From Symbiodinium natans (Eukaryota; Sar; Dinophyceae; Suessiales; Symbiodiniaceae), in NCBI GenBank assembly GCA_905221605.1, contig CAJNDS010002614.1, forward strand, positions 92,001 through 156,000: a DNA stretch of 64,000 nucleotides. Direction: 5' to 3'. The notes below the pieces were generated by a model, which was given only the letters and a program-made list of their open reading frames with translations, had not been told where the DNA came from and ran no database searches. Shown here one piece after another: positions 1-12,539 of this stretch. Positions within the stretch are counted from its first letter, which is position 1, and each line of letters opens with the position of its first letter. The translations under genes and the position numbers were made by a program.

Positions 1-3000
1 TGTGACAGCTTCCGGCTCTCCGAGGCTGCCGAGGCTGCCGAGGCTGCCAAGGCTGGGCCCTGGATGGGCTGCTTACTAAGCTTACTATGTGTGATCCTGG
101 TTGCTGAGATTTGGGCCTTCCGCCTCTGCCCGCTGTCTCGAGGCTGTTTCTAGCATTGGCGTTATAGACCGGCGGGGTTCAGGTCAAAGCTTCGGGTGCT
201 GAGGTCGGAATTTCGAGCCGCCTTCAACCTCTGAACCAGCTGGCATTCAAGCAGAGGGGCCTCCTGCAGGCCGACGTCCCGAACCTGCAGCAGGCCCTCA
301 ACGCTGGGCGCCTGACGAGATCACCACTTCACCACCGTCCATCTGGAAAAACATAAGAATGGCAGCCGGTCGCTGCCAACAACGACTACACAAGTCCGCT
401 AACATTGAACGCACGCATGCAAACTTCAAAGAGGAGTCGCACTGCATGAAAAAAACCTGCCAGATTCCGATTGCAATTACTCTCGCGGTCGCCCTTAGCC
501 CTGTAGACTCCTGTAGACGAGTGCCTTCACCCAATCGCGAGCTGCATTGGTCAGGCGGGCCCTGGGCTCCGACATTTCAACCCGTCGAGGTTGGGGAAGT
601 CTTGCACTTGGTTTGGGTTACTAAAGATTCGGCTACAGGCTCCTCAACTGGGCCAACTGCATTACCGATAAAGAACACACTCTCATCGCTTGATGTTCTA
701 AGACAGACGTGAGTATATGTTTAAGCTTCTTGGGGCCACCATTTCCCGCGGATTGTGAATCAGGTCTAAACTGGGACTAGTAAAACTTGAGACCAGCGGG
801 ATAGTGCGTTACATCACCTAAACGATAACTGGGAGGGGATAAAGTCTTGGGCAAACAAAATTTCGGCCTGCAGACGGGGCTTCTCTGCCAGATAAGGAGA
901 TAAAGGGTGACCTTCCGTGGGACGGTTGGTTTTTTTTTTACGTGGATGCAGGATGGACTATGGCATAGTATGCCCCTTTGCCAATTTCGAACTGGCTGTT
1001 GCTCAGGCCGACCTGTGAACCTTTCTGTGTCAACGAACACAAGCAAGCAATGGTACCAGGAGGAAACAAAGCCCGGGCCCGGGAAAATATGAAAGAAACA
1101 TTGTATGCAAACCTCTTAAGTTCTGGAAAAGGGGGCCTGCTCGTGTGTCATTGTCGTCTACGTTCGAGTTTTCGGATGCCCTGCAAGATGTGTTACCAGT
1201 GCGTGCGAGTGCCCAACGCATCCATGCCTTCACGAGGATACGTGTATGGTTACCAGTGCGTGCAATTGGCCAGTTCATCCATGACCGAACGATGCTAGCG
1301 TTGATATTACCCGTGCGCGCGATTGGCCAGGGCATCCATGTGCGCAAGATGACAATGTTCGTGTTCCAGCACGTGCGAGTGGCCATTGCATCCATGCCCG
1401 CACGATGATATCTGAATGAGGGGAGGTTGTAACCACAGCCAAGGGGGTGTACTTTGTAACCACGCCACCACTCCTTTTTGTTGCCACGACACAGCTGTTG
1501 TACTGTTAACATGACAAGCAGTATGCTTGCTTCCTTTCCGGAAGTCTTTGATAGTGTTCGTGTTTACAATTAGCACGATTGGACAGTGGACAGCACGTCG
1601 ATGACGTTCGTGTTTCCAGTGCGTGCAAGTGGTCAGCAGGGCATCCTTCTTCCCAACCCCAACACCCAAGCCCGAAACACTGGTGCCCAGAATCTATAAA
1701 CCCTCTGCCCCAAACCCCAAAGAGTGCACGTCCAACGCACTTCTGCCCTTAACCTCAGACACTCAAACCCAAACCCCGAAGAGTGCAAGCCCAAAACACT
1801 TCTGCCCTGAACTTCCAACCCCAAACCCGAAACCCCAAAGAGACACACATGACGAAGAAGACGTCGGCAAGTAGTTTCTATGCCATCTGACTTCATCAAG
1901 CACGAAACACCGAAACAAAACATGAATTCTCACTTCACACGAAAAAATAGCGAATGGGAAAACATCGACAAGCACTGTTTTGCACACATTTGCTTGAAAC
2001 TACCAAAATCACAAGCAACTCTGACCGACACAAGAAAGTTTTGAAAATTGAGACTCCTCCAGGGTCCAGATGCTCAAATGCAGAAACATCGACTTGTCGC
2101 ACTTTTCCATTACAAATACACAGGACATTCCATGGGCTCCAGTGCGCCACTTGCCTTGTTCTTGATTTGAGTGGGAGGCAGAAGGTGACTTGATGATGTT
2201 CAATTGAAGAAAGGCATGTAATGCCTAATGCGATTGCTAAATATTCACTCCACTGCCAAGCCAAGCGCCACACCCTGGCCTCTCGGAGAGCAGGCGCAAC
2301 ACCTGCTACGAGGCGCTCGACTAAGCGGCGAGCAGCGACATCTCAGCTCCACCAAAATCCGAATCTTACCCGTGGCTTGCCTTTGCCAGGCGTGCAACTA
2401 GCCGGAGCCGCGTGCACCGCAGCAATGCCTCAAAACAAGACAGCGGGGCCCGTGGCAAAGTGAAATCAGGGACGGCCAAGTTGAGAAGATATTGTTGAAC
2501 TGGCCCTGAACTTGTGCTTTCTCGGTGCGTCTTAGGTGAGAGAGTGGTTTTACGAAATCAGATCCAAAGAAACATGAGGCTCCTGCATCACGAGAGATGC
2601 CTTGTGCCCTTTCGCAAAGTGCGTTCGCTCCTGGCCACATTTGTCCGCAAAAGGCAAACTGCGTCGAACATTGAAGACAATCGACCTCGATCCATAAGCC
2701 CATGGATTCTATACAGAACCTGAAATCAAGTAAGGCAAAAAGCGCAAGGCTGCCACGAGCCTTCGCTGAAGGCCGCTACGTCCGTGAAATCGTTTCTCAA
2801 CTGGGTGCTGTGTTGACGCTGAGGCAAACTGGAGTCATCTTTCACGGAAATTCCCTTGACACTGAGATACCAACAAGTTCAGCAAGCTGCTGCGGCCCTG
2901 GGCACCCGGGCAAGGCGAAACGCGACGGCATCGACCTTGCGCATCCAACGGTTTCTGCCATGCATTTTTGGTGCTGCACATTCTGTGCACCCTCGCCTCT

Positions 3001-3261
3001 GGCACCGTGGCCAAGGCAGACTTCACCATGGGCAGAGATGAGAGAGGGGGGATGTTGATTGGTTGTTAACTTAAATGTTGACTTAGCCGACTTAGCCAGA
3101 CTCTGGCACGTCGTGTGTCTGAGTTGGATCATCTGGGAGCCCAAAGTTGCTGAAGTTGCTGGCGGATCCTGTTTTCAAAGCAAGGCCACACTACCCCCAC
3201 GGACACACTCGACGGCCCTGAGCACACTGTGAGAAGCTCAGACCCAATGCATTGCCAGTTT
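1..3261. other. Mostly non-coding left edge
   Basis: No reading frame here shows a recognisable domain. Frames of 60-120 codons occur on both strands, but they overlap one another and have low-complexity or arginine/serine-rich translations. The stretch holds the 57-bp tandem repeat described separately. Around 1650-1830 there is a C/A-rich run of degenerate CCAAACCCC-like words that loosely resemble telomeric sequence. The right end lies just beyond the stop of the exostosin-like gene. Confidence 0.5.
1140..1410. repeat. 57-bp imperfect tandem repeat, 4 copies
   Basis: A unit built around CCAGTGCGTGCGA plus a downstream GCATCCATGC block recurs with its first word at 1196, 1253, 1310 and 1366, a period of 56-57 bp. 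A related partial copy lies near 1600-1645. The period is a multiple of three, which explains the overlapping open frames on both strands here. Those frames are not taken as genes. Confidence 0.7.
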
Positions 3262-4663
3262 TCAGATTACGGATTCAGGTAAGACTTCACATCTCAGATC
3301 ACCGCCACCGTCCCTCTCCGTGATGAACTTCGAGATCTGATCCATGATGCCCTCAGGCAGGAAATGGGTTTCTCTCATGGCCCGAATTCGTTTTTCCATG
3401 TCCTTGGGAAGGCGAAAAGCAGTCTGCTGCTCAAGGCGCGCATGCAAAACAGTTTGCGCAGTTTCTCCCCCAAAGACTGCAGCTAAGCATCAAGCAACTT
3501 TGGGATGTTGGAAAATGCATGATCAAGAAGTGGCAAGAGAGCGTCAGCTGTAGTGTGGAATCCGATCTTCTCCTCGACCCACAGATCCCTGTAGAACAGC
3601 CAAGCTCCCTTAGCAGAGATGTAGATGGGTATCAGGCCCATCTGCAGAATTTCTAGCGTTCGGTAGGAGTTACGCCCGAAACCTCGCGGTGAGAGGTTCA
3701 AGCTGGTGTTCGCCATCATCCCCCTCCAGTCCTCCGCGCCCTGCCCGATCTTAACGGACCTGTTTCTCAGGCTGCCCCAGCTTTCTGCCTGTGCCTTCAT
3801 GGCCTGTCGCACCTTGGCTGGCCCGTGGTTCAGTGAGCCCATAAAACCGACAGCGTAGCTCCTTTCCATGATCGGTGCAGCCTTCGCTGGGGCTTCCGTC
3901 TGCTTAAACAAAGGCAAGGCAACATGCCCATACCCTCCAGCACTCATCACGAAGAGGTTGGGGAAGTCCGCCAAAGTGAACTTGTTGTATTGCTGCAGGT
4001 TGTGGCCAAAGAGGCCATCATCGTTTTGCGATACGGCGAGATACAGAACATTCGGTCTCATAGTCCGGTTCAAAGCTTCTATTATACCAGGCGGGTACCT
4101 GTAAAAGTGTGGAATGAAAATGTCGAGGAACGGAAAAAGAATCGGAATATATGGGCCAAAGATGTCTCTGAGCCGAGTGCCATTAGCACGATTCTTCCAC
4201 TTGTTACTGAATGACCAGATCCAGTAGTTCTCAATCCAGGGACCGCAAAAACCCGCCGTGATCTTGCCACAAAGGGGCCTGACTCCCTTGACAAACGCGC
4301 TCATGGTTCGGTTGAGCTCTTCAAAATGGTCTTCAGCATCGGATGGATACTGAAAGCCTTTGATCCACGGTGTCGACTGCCTCAGGCATGCCAAGGGTTT
4401 TGCATGGAAGGCATCGCTGTCAGGGTCGTAAGGAAACCGGTAGCTCGGGTTCGAAGAACCGAGCTGTGGACTTCCGAGAGGCTCCAAGTGCACTATGCTC
4501 GTGGACAGCGTCACTGTGGTCAATGTAGTGGATGGCCCGGCTGGGCTCACAATTGGGACGGCGCTGCTGGTAGCTGGAGCCAGTGAACTGTCAGCCTGCT
4601 TTGGGCTAATCGATGTCGGCTCCTTCATGTGGCTTGCCTCCCACTTTGCACCCAAAATAAGCA

Positions 4664-4667
<4 letters not shown>
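3262..4667 (-). CDS. Exostosin/GT47-like glycosyltransferase
   Basis: Probable Golgi type II membrane glycosyltransferase of the exostosin (GT47) family. The main frame runs from 4667 down to a TAG at 3483 (394 codons). Just upstream of the ATG near 4664 the same frame encodes a short hydrophobic stretch (FCIAGAICGALMLILGA), which would suit a signal anchor but is cut off by an in-frame stop 5' of it. The diagnostic exostosin C-terminal block is clear: GFMGSLNHGPAKVRQAM, then NTSLNLSPRGFGRNSYRTLE, then ILQMGLIPIYIS. Just past the TAG, one reading-frame step over, the homologous tail continues (AVFGGETAQTVLHARLEQQ to LPESVI and a stop at 3262). So either a short frameshift or an unrecognised intron lies near 3480. 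Immediately upstream sits a truncated retroelement in the same orientation. The 5' end of the gene may therefore have been replaced or destroyed. Substrate is unknown. Confidence 0.75.
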
Positions 4668-6442
<1,775 letters not shown>

Positions 6443-6473
6443 TTTTTACACTGCTAGGCAAGGAACCTGAAAG

Positions 6474-6658
6474 TGCGAAAGCTCAGAGGCTGTTTCGGGG
6501 GTCCTACTGGGCTCAGGGTAGGACACTCCTTTTTCTCTTCGCTTGAAGCCTCAAAAGGGCTGCGGTTGCGCAGTGGTTTCTATACAGCGTAGGGGTAGCC
6601 TTTAGCTCAAGCCCTCGGAGTGTTGGGTAATTAAGCTACTTACCGTAGATAAATCGCA
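6474..6658 (-). repeat. copia 3' LTR (185 bp)
   Basis: Starts TGCGAAAG and ends AATCGCA on the plus strand. It matches 13888-14072 with no difference that I can see. It follows the polypurine tract in the element's reading direction, so it is the 3' LTR. Confidence 0.95.
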
Positions 6659-6667
6659 CCCCCCTCC
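6659..6667 (-). other. Polypurine tract of the copia element
   Basis: On the minus strand the bases just before the 3' LTR read GGAGGGGGG. This is the expected position and composition for the plus-strand DNA primer of an LTR element. Confidence 0.8.
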
Positions 6668-6745
6668 AACCTCAGAGGGTTGTGCATTGTTTGGATTTGC
6701 TGGTCATCCTGACCAGCGGTGGTGCCCGCTTGGCGGGACTACCGC

Positions 6746-9700
6746 TCAGGGATCTCGCGAGATGTGTCTCAAACTGCAGTGATTGCACATCGGAATCGCT
6801 CTCTGCCATCCTTGGAGTTCAGGGCAATTCTGAAAGATATGTGCCCTTAGATTCGTCCCTGTCACCCATACCCGAGGTTCGTTCTCGAGCCTGAGGTGTC
6901 TGGGAAAGTTTTCCAGGCAGTAGGCACAGAACTGTTCGACCACGATGTCTTGCTGCTGGGTTGAACTTAGCCCAGAGCAGTTGCGGAATACATGTGCTGT
7001 CCTTCGGTAAGGCGCATAGTAGATCTCCCCTGGTTCTCTCTGGGGTACCTGTGGTCTAGTTCTTCGACGTGCTCGTCGCTGCTGATCTCCCTGTGCGGAT
7101 TGTGGTGGTAAGGCAGAAGCTGCTGCCTGTTGGCCCACCTCTGGAGGTTCTGGCTCAGGAGCTGGGGGTCGCAGGTCCCGAGGCGGAGGTGCCCGCACTC
7201 CCTCTCGGAACAAGTCCTCGAGTGGAGGTGGCGCGTTTTCCGCGGCCTGCGTTGGAGCTTCGTCCTCCGACGCTTCCGGTTCCGGCTCTTCTTCATGTTG
7301 CCGGTGTCGGTTCACCCTCCTGTATATAGCCAGAGTTCCCCTCACAGTGCCCTTCACCATGTGGTAGAGCAAAACAAACCATCCCAGGAGTCCCAGCCAC
7401 AAAGTGGCATCCAGCACCAGCTCTAGGAGTTCTTTCTCCCTTGGCTGGGCCTTCACTCCTAAGATCTGTGAAGCCATAGTGATACCCGCGATTGCGAGCG
7501 TAGGCTTGAACGGAAATACGGGTTTCCAGCTCGTAGGCGGATTCACCCGCACAAACTTCACCGTGTGTTTCTCCTGGGCGGTGGCGCCCGCAACATGTTT
7601 GGGGTCCACCATGCCCAACGAAGGTAAAGCTTGTAGCACTTCGTTTCCGGACTTTGGGTGCTTGGTGAGAAAATTCGCCGGATTCTCAGTTCCTTTGACT
7701 TTTCGCAACAGCGCTTTCCCGGCCTGCACTGCCCCTTGGACGTAGAATTCGCTCACGTCCAGATGGCGTAGCTTGGTTCCTGGCCCTATGCGTTTTGCGG
7801 CTGTGATGCCAGTGGAGCTGTCTGACCACAGGCGTGGGATTTCCACCTCCAGCCCAAAATCCATGGTCGCCAGTTCGTGAACGAAGATGGCCTCGCGACA
7901 GGCCCGGCTGATGCCTCTTAACTCAGCGTCAGGGCTGCTGGTGGCAGGCAATCCCGGCTGGGTCTGCGTGGATGTGGCGACAATTGCTCCTCCCAGAACC
8001 ACCACATGACAATCTGTGGATCGCCGGGTTTCAACACATCCTCCCCAATCGCTGTCGCTGAAGACGTCGAGCGTCATGGGCCCTTCGTACGCGCTTGGGT
8101 CGAGTGCAGTGACTCGAACAAGGTCGGGCGCTTGTTGCAGGTATTTTCCCAGCAGTCGTGCTTGTTGCATGTCGCACTGTCTGGGTTCGGCCATATGCCT
8201 CGCCAACTCTTTCACCGCATACTGAATGTCACGTCTGTCGGCCGAAAGGTAAATTCCGGACCCCACAGCGGATCGGTATTTGGCGGCATCCCCCGCACTC
8301 AACGGCGTCACGTCCGAGAGATCGGGTTTGCGAGAAGGCACTGGAGATTTCTCTCCGGGCTTCAGACCGAGTGCTTCGATGATGTTTCGAGCATGCTTTG
8401 CGTCCGGGGCTGTTAGGATGCAGCCCTCTAAGCGTGTTTTGGTTTTTCCCAAAACTTCTACCGATACACCTTCGGCCTCAAGAGGACCGGTGGTGATTTC
8501 ACAGTGGCTGCACATATCCTCGTCCAGGAAGGTGTTCAGCAGGGCGGCGTTCCCCGCACATCTTCCGTCATCGATGTGATGGACCACTATGATACCTGTC
8601 TTCATGCATCTGTAGATGCATGGATCTTTTACCCCTCTTTTGAAAGCATACCGGCCGGTCTGTGACAATTTGTGGCATAACAGCTCTTCCAGCTCGTCTC
8701 GATAGACGGAGCCAGCTGTTCTTCGACCATACAAATTTCCATCGAGCCTGAACAGCATGTCAGCAAATTGTCCTCTGAGCTTGGACTGCTCAGACGGCGG
8801 TTGCTCCCGCACCCACTGGTCGAAAATGGGCTTCCACTCGGCTGGCGGTCGCATGTAGACCCAGTTTTCGTTCTGCGCCCCTCGGTCCTTGCCGATCAGG
8901 AAAGCAGCAACGATGTCGAAGGTTCTCATGGTGCAGCCTCTTTGCAGAGCCGTTATTTCGAGCAGTGCGTGTGCTTCAGGAGTAGGGGTAGGAACAAAGA
9001 CACGCATGTCCTGCTCCATTTCTGGGGTATAGGATCGTCGTGCGTCGGCGCAGGTAAACCTGCTTTTGCACACGCCGTCTTTCACCTTGTCCACCCACTT
9101 GTAGTGAAAGGTCTGGGCGTCTGCCGGCTTGTCCCATCGCATCACCGGTGTGAAGGCGTTCAGCCGCCAGAGCTTCCAAAGTTGCTCTTCGCGTGCTTTC
9201 TGGATCTGCTGTGGGTCGGGCACGGAATCGAGGTATTCCATCACCGTGGCGAGCCTCTGCTGCGCTACAGCGGGGTCGTCCGCATTGGCCCATTCCTCCA
9301 CCTTTTTCCACAGATCTTGCACCTGTAGTTTGCCTACACGTTGGGACTTCTTGGCTTCGGCCTTGGGTTGCTTTGGCGGCCTGGTCTCTTCCGCAGGTGG
9401 CGCTGTGCCTGAACGCTTGGTCGCCAGCCCCCCTTCGCCCAGCCCCGTGGGATAAGCCATCCCTGCTGGTGCTCTAGGTGATCCGGCGGCGGCTCCCGCG
9501 CTTTCTGCGGATGGGCCATCCGACGTTGTGGGACTCGATGGCGCTGCATTTCGAATAGCTTCGGCCTCAGCGGTTTCTTCGGGTGAGACGAGAACTCCCG
9601 CGCCGGTATCGCCATCGAAAACGTCCATGTCTTCGCGTGGTTCGAGGCTTTCCGCGGCTGCTTGCCGCAACGTCCTTCCTTGTCGCAGTGCCCATGGCAC

Positions 9701-9994
9701 GCCAGCTACGGTCCCCATCAGGGTTCTGTTGGCTTGCGCGTCTGGCGGTAAACGGCGGACAGACCGCACACTCAATGCCCCAGCCTCCGTGAGTATAATG
9801 TTGGTGTTGTCGCGCTCCAGACGACCAACCCATATCCCACGTATCCAACGGCGTTGCGCCTTGGTGCCTGGTTTCGGAAGTTTTGCCATGATTCCCCAAA
9901 TTTGCATATGGGGCTCAAGTATTCTACCCCATTGACTATCTTGTACGCGGTCATTTTGTCGGCGGTTCTCACTTGAAATCTCGCCGCAGACCAA
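6746..9994 (-). CDS. copia Pol: RT, RNase H, extra membrane/Cys-rich tail
   Basis: A 1082-codon frame. Its first 100 residues hold the C-terminal integrase segment (IMAKLPKPGTKAQRRW, RGIWVGRL), which belongs with the preceding frame. Then comes a Pro/Ala/Glu-rich linker. The RT spans roughly residues 290-510 and shows FDIVAAFLIG (motif A), DGNLYGRRTAG and HHIDDGR (catalytic DD). Copia-type RNase H follows with DVFSDSDWGGC, SPDAELRGISRA and LWSDSSTG, then HLDVSEFYV and NPANFLTKH. Unusually, about 280 further residues follow: one strongly hydrophobic helix (ATLWLGLLGWFVLLYHMV), a long acidic/proline region, an Arg-rich patch, and two tandem modules of the form H-(V/I)-F-x-N-C ... C-x2-C ending at 6746. 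Such a tail is not part of core copia Pol. It is described as a finding. Confidence 0.9.
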   Translation of the reverse strand: MVCGEISSENRRQNDRVQDSQWGRILEPHMQIWGIMAKLPKPGTKAQRRWIRGIWVGRLERDNTNIILTEAGALSVRSVRRLPPDAQANRTLMGTVAGVPWALRQGRTLRQAAAESLEPREDMDVFDGDTGAGVLVSPEETAEAEAIRNAAPSSPTTSDGPSAESAGAAAGSPRAPAGMAYPTGLGEGGLATKRSGTAPPAEETRPPKQPKAEAKKSQRVGKLQVQDLWKKVEEWANADDPAVAQQRLATVMEYLDSVPDPQQIQKAREEQLWKLWRLNAFTPVMRWDKPADAQTFHYKWVDKVKDGVCKSRFTCADARRSYTPEMEQDMRVFVPTPTPEAHALLEITALQRGCTMRTFDIVAAFLIGKDRGAQNENWVYMRPPAEWKPIFDQWVREQPPSEQSKLRGQFADMLFRLDGNLYGRRTAGSVYRDELEELLCHKLSQTGRYAFKRGVKDPCIYRCMKTGIIVVHHIDDGRCAGNAALLNTFLDEDMCSHCEITTGPLEAEGVSVEVLGKTKTRLEGCILTAPDAKHARNIIEALGLKPGEKSPVPSRKPDLSDVTPLSAGDAAKYRSAVGSGIYLSADRRDIQYAVKELARHMAEPRQCDMQQARLLGKYLQQAPDLVRVTALDPSAYEGPMTLDVFSDSDWGGCVETRRSTDCHVVVLGGAIVATSTQTQPGLPATSSPDAELRGISRACREAIFVHELATMDFGLEVEIPRLWSDSSTGITAAKRIGPGTKLRHLDVSEFYVQGAVQAGKALLRKVKGTENPANFLTKHPKSGNEVLQALPSLGMVDPKHVAGATAQEKHTVKFVRVNPPTSWKPVFPFKPTLAIAGITMASQILGVKAQPREKELLELVLDATLWLGLLGWFVLLYHMVKGTVRGTLAIYRRVNRHRQHEEEPEPEASEDEAPTQAAENAPPPLEDLFREGVRAPPPRDLRPPAPEPEPPEVGQQAAASALPPQSAQGDQQRRARRRTRPQVPQREPGEIYYAPYRRTAHVFRNCSGLSSTQQQDIVVEQFCAYCLENFPRHLRLENEPRVWVTGTNLRAHIFQNCPELQGWQRAIPMCNHCSLRHISRDP

Positions 9995-11088
9995 GCGACG
10001 TACTTGACTAGCCAGGGAAACACCACATGATTGACGTCAACCATGCAGTTGGGGTACCGATTCTGGAGGTCCATGAGCCATGTGCGCACCAAACCTGCGA
10101 GTTGGTGGTGTTCGCCTTCAACGGCGCCCTGGCTCTGGTGCGAGTACGGCGGTGACTCCCGCACTCGAACCTTGTGTGCCCCCATCCGGTTTCTTACAGC
10201 CACAGCAACGTTTCTCAACGCTCCTTCTTGGTCAATTTGCAGGATCACTCTTTTGTGTCCCAAATTGTTCAGGTAGAGCTCTATTGCGTCCAACACAAAT
10301 GGTCCGCACTCCTGACCTTTTCTAGGCACCTGTACGCTGCACGGCCAGCCGGTGTCGCGGTCAACCAGCGTCAGCACCGTGACGAGAACAGACTCGTTCT
10401 CCGGCGCGAGCCTTTGCTGCGCCCCTCGCGAGTAGAAGGTGTAGTCCATTTGGACCGTCGCTTCCAATGCGCCTTCTCCCGCGTCTTTCTTTCGGCGGTG
10501 GTGCCCGCCTCGCCCGGCCCCCTGCACGCATTCCGGACACCAGCTCTGGAATGGCAGGTGAGTGAGTCTATGGCGCTCTTTCTCTTCGGCCGTGGGCTCG
10601 CGTGGCACGCTTTCCTCGTTCGGCTCGGGATCCGCTGGCGGGGCTACCGCTTCAAGGTCCTGGCGTTCTTCGCCCTCACCCTCATTGGCTTCGGCAGCTG
10701 CTGCCTCGGCCCGCGCGGCTTCTGCCTCCCGCTGTTCTTCAGCGATAGCGAATTCCTCGACCGCTTGAGCTTCCAGGTCGTCGGGAAAATCCTCAACGGC
10801 CGCTATGGTCACGTGCTTGCTGGGTTTGGCCATTTCAGCGTAAGGTAGCAGGAATTGCTTCCCACTTCGGACGAAATCGGCTCGTGAGCCGTCAGCCCAC
10901 TCAATGTGCGAGCCTGACGCGTGGAACACAACCCGCGCTCCAGCATCCACCGCTCGGTTCACAGACAGAATGTCATCCGTGATACCTTCAACCACTTGAA
11001 ACGTGGTTCGTGCATTCTGGCGGTGGTCCCCGCCTAGTCGCAGCACAGGTTCCGTGGCGCCTAGGGTGTTGAGCGGCGTGTCGTCCAC
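9772..11088 (-). CDS. copia protease C-terminus and integrase
   Basis: A 438-codon frame. Residues 1-90 continue the aspartic protease begun in the upstream frame. A Glu-rich linker follows. Next is the integrase zinc module, a His-His-Cys-Cys arrangement around HRLTHLPFQSWCPECVQG. Then comes the catalytic core with the DD(35)E triad visible as VQMDYTF, LQIDQEGAL and GAVEGEHHQL. The core inserts the element's cDNA into host DNA. After YLSPICKFGE the homologous sequence leaves this frame and continues one nucleotide over, in the RT frame, so the junction lies near 9895-9930. The two frames overlap for 223 bp. A single indel or programmed slippage would explain it; I cannot tell which. Confidence 0.88.
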   Translation of the reverse strand: MDDTPLNTLGATEPVLRLGGDHRQNARTTFQVVEGITDDILSVNRAVDAGARVVFHASGSHIEWADGSRADFVRSGKQFLLPYAEMAKPSKHVTIAAVEDFPDDLEAQAVEEFAIAEEQREAEAARAEAAAAEANEGEGEERQDLEAVAPPADPEPNEESVPREPTAEEKERHRLTHLPFQSWCPECVQGAGRGGHHRRKKDAGEGALEATVQMDYTFYSRGAQQRLAPENESVLVTVLTLVDRDTGWPCSVQVPRKGQECGPFVLDAIELYLNNLGHKRVILQIDQEGALRNVAVAVRNRMGAHKVRVRESPPYSHQSQGAVEGEHHQLAGLVRTWLMDLQNRYPNCMVDVNHVVFPWLVKYVAWSAARFQVRTADKMTAYKIVNGVEYLSPICKFGESWQNFRNQAPRRNAVGYVGYGLVVWSATTPTLYSRRLGH

Positions 11089-12539
11089 ACGTACAGAGCC
11101 ATTTGTCCTTTCGGGTCAAGTTTACTGGAAAAGGTTCCCGGGCGGCAAACGGAAACAGCGGCACCGGTATCCACCAGGAGGTGTCCTTGGCGGGGGTCGT
11201 TGTTCCGCACAGCCAGCACTCGCATGGGCTCATCCGAGATGTGTCTCACACCAGGTTTTGCCGTAGTCGCGGCGCTGCCCGCCTGGGAAGCGGAGGGACC
11301 CGCTGAGAGCTGTGACGAAGTGTCGTCAGCAACAGCGTTTACTCCGCCCTTCGGCGTTCCTTTGCCTTTTCCTTTCACATTGTACCAGCAGTCTTTCACT
11401 GTGTGCCCAGTTCGCCAGCATATGGGGCACTTCTCCTTTTCTTTCTGCTGGTTTCTTTTGTCTTGGCCCTTTCCACCCTTCTCGGGTTTGTTCCCCCCTT
11501 TGGGGTCTTTGTCTTTTCCTTTGCCCTTCTTTTCTTTTCCTTTCCCCTTATCGCCTTTGGCATCGCCGACTTTGCCAATATCCATGGCATCGGGATCGTG
11601 AGCTGCTCGGCGGCTTGACTGAGCATAACCACCGGACGGTGTCCACACCCTCTTTGCTTGCAGGTATGAGACCACCACAGCCCGAACCTCATCGTACGAT
11701 CCTAGCGACGAAGCATGCATTGCCAAGTGCTGCTTCAGGGCCTGGGGCGATTCGACCATAAGTAGCGCTCGCTTGTCTTCATCTGAGATGGCCTTTTCGG
11801 CTCCAAACTCGGATTCATACTTCGCGAGATCCAGCTCCCATTCTTGAAGAGCTGCACTAAAGTCGCCCTCTTTGTTTGGAAACTTCGGCGAAAGCAGGGC
11901 TCGTCTCCAAATGAGACCTCTGTTGGCCTGCTCGGGATGAAACTCTCGCCACAGCATTCGCCACAGGACGAATCCATTTTGGTTTCTCGTGCCCCTTGCA
12001 ATCTTCAATGCAGCTGGGCATTCAGCGATGAGCGATACCAGCATCCCAAACAGTTTGACTGAGAGAGCTCGGTATTCGTCGCTCTCTTCGGTCGGTGTGT
12101 TGTCGCTTTGACTCTTTCTGGCTTCCTCTAAGTGCACTGGAAAACTTTCGTCCACGAGTGCAGCAAAGGTTTCAACTTGCCACACAAACCTTTCCCAATC
12201 TTCTACTCCCTTTAAGGGTTTGGGGGGTTTAATGGCTTGTTTAAGTAAGTCTACCCCTTTCAGCGGTGCTGCTAAACCTAACAGTCCTTGGGGTGAAACG
12301 CTACCTACCGCTGCGGCCGCCGCTGCTCTGCTGGCTGCGGTGCCACCCGCGGCGGTGCTACCCGCCTGTTGGAGTTCCAGGAGCTGTTGCTCCAACAGTT
12401 GGGTGCGATGCTGGCTTTGAGCCAGCTGCTCTTGCAACCCACGGTGGGCCTCCTCTGCCCTTCGGAGGGCGTCAGTGAGTCCCGTGAGCTGCCTGCTCAC
12501 CTCCTCAGCGGTGAGTTGTGTCGTCCCCGCCATCGCCAT
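11061..12539 (-). CDS. gag: copia Gag and start of protease
   Basis: A 492-codon frame from an ATG at 12539. An N-terminal leucine-rich coiled coil (about residues 10-60) and an Ala-rich linker are followed by the capsid-like region (WERFVWQVETFAALVDESF to about residue 290). A Lys/Gly-rich basic stretch leads to a perfect CCHC zinc knuckle, CPICWRTGHTVKDCW (C-x2-C-x4-H-x4-C), for RNA binding. The aspartic protease active site LLVDTGAAVSV follows. After about QMALYV the protein sense moves to the frame that starts at 11088, so gag-pro and pro-int are in different frames with a 28-bp overlap. Structural role: packages the element RNA. Confidence 0.9.
   Translation of the reverse strand: MAMAGTTQLTAEEVSRQLTGLTDALRRAEEAHRGLQEQLAQSQHRTQLLEQQLLELQQAGSTAAGGTAASRAAAAAAVGSVSPQGLLGLAAPLKGVDLLKQAIKPPKPLKGVEDWERFVWQVETFAALVDESFPVHLEEARKSQSDNTPTEESDEYRALSVKLFGMLVSLIAECPAALKIARGTRNQNGFVLWRMLWREFHPEQANRGLIWRRALLSPKFPNKEGDFSAALQEWELDLAKYESEFGAEKAISDEDKRALLMVESPQALKQHLAMHASSLGSYDEVRAVVVSYLQAKRVWTPSGGYAQSSRRAAHDPDAMDIGKVGDAKGDKGKGKEKKGKGKDKDPKGGNKPEKGGKGQDKRNQQKEKEKCPICWRTGHTVKDCWYNVKGKGKGTPKGGVNAVADDTSSQLSAGPSASQAGSAATTAKPGVRHISDEPMRVLAVRNNDPRQGHLLVDTGAAVSVCRPGTFSSKLDPKGQMALYVWTTRRSTP

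Noticed and set aside
6594-6613. GTAGCCTTTAGCTCAAG inside the copia LTR, similar to the spliced leader
   Set aside because: It needs gaps and mismatches and lies antisense to the element; probably coincidence.
9129-9935. Plus-strand frames of 90-190 codons across the copia coding region
   Set aside because: Antisense shadows of integrase and RT frames.
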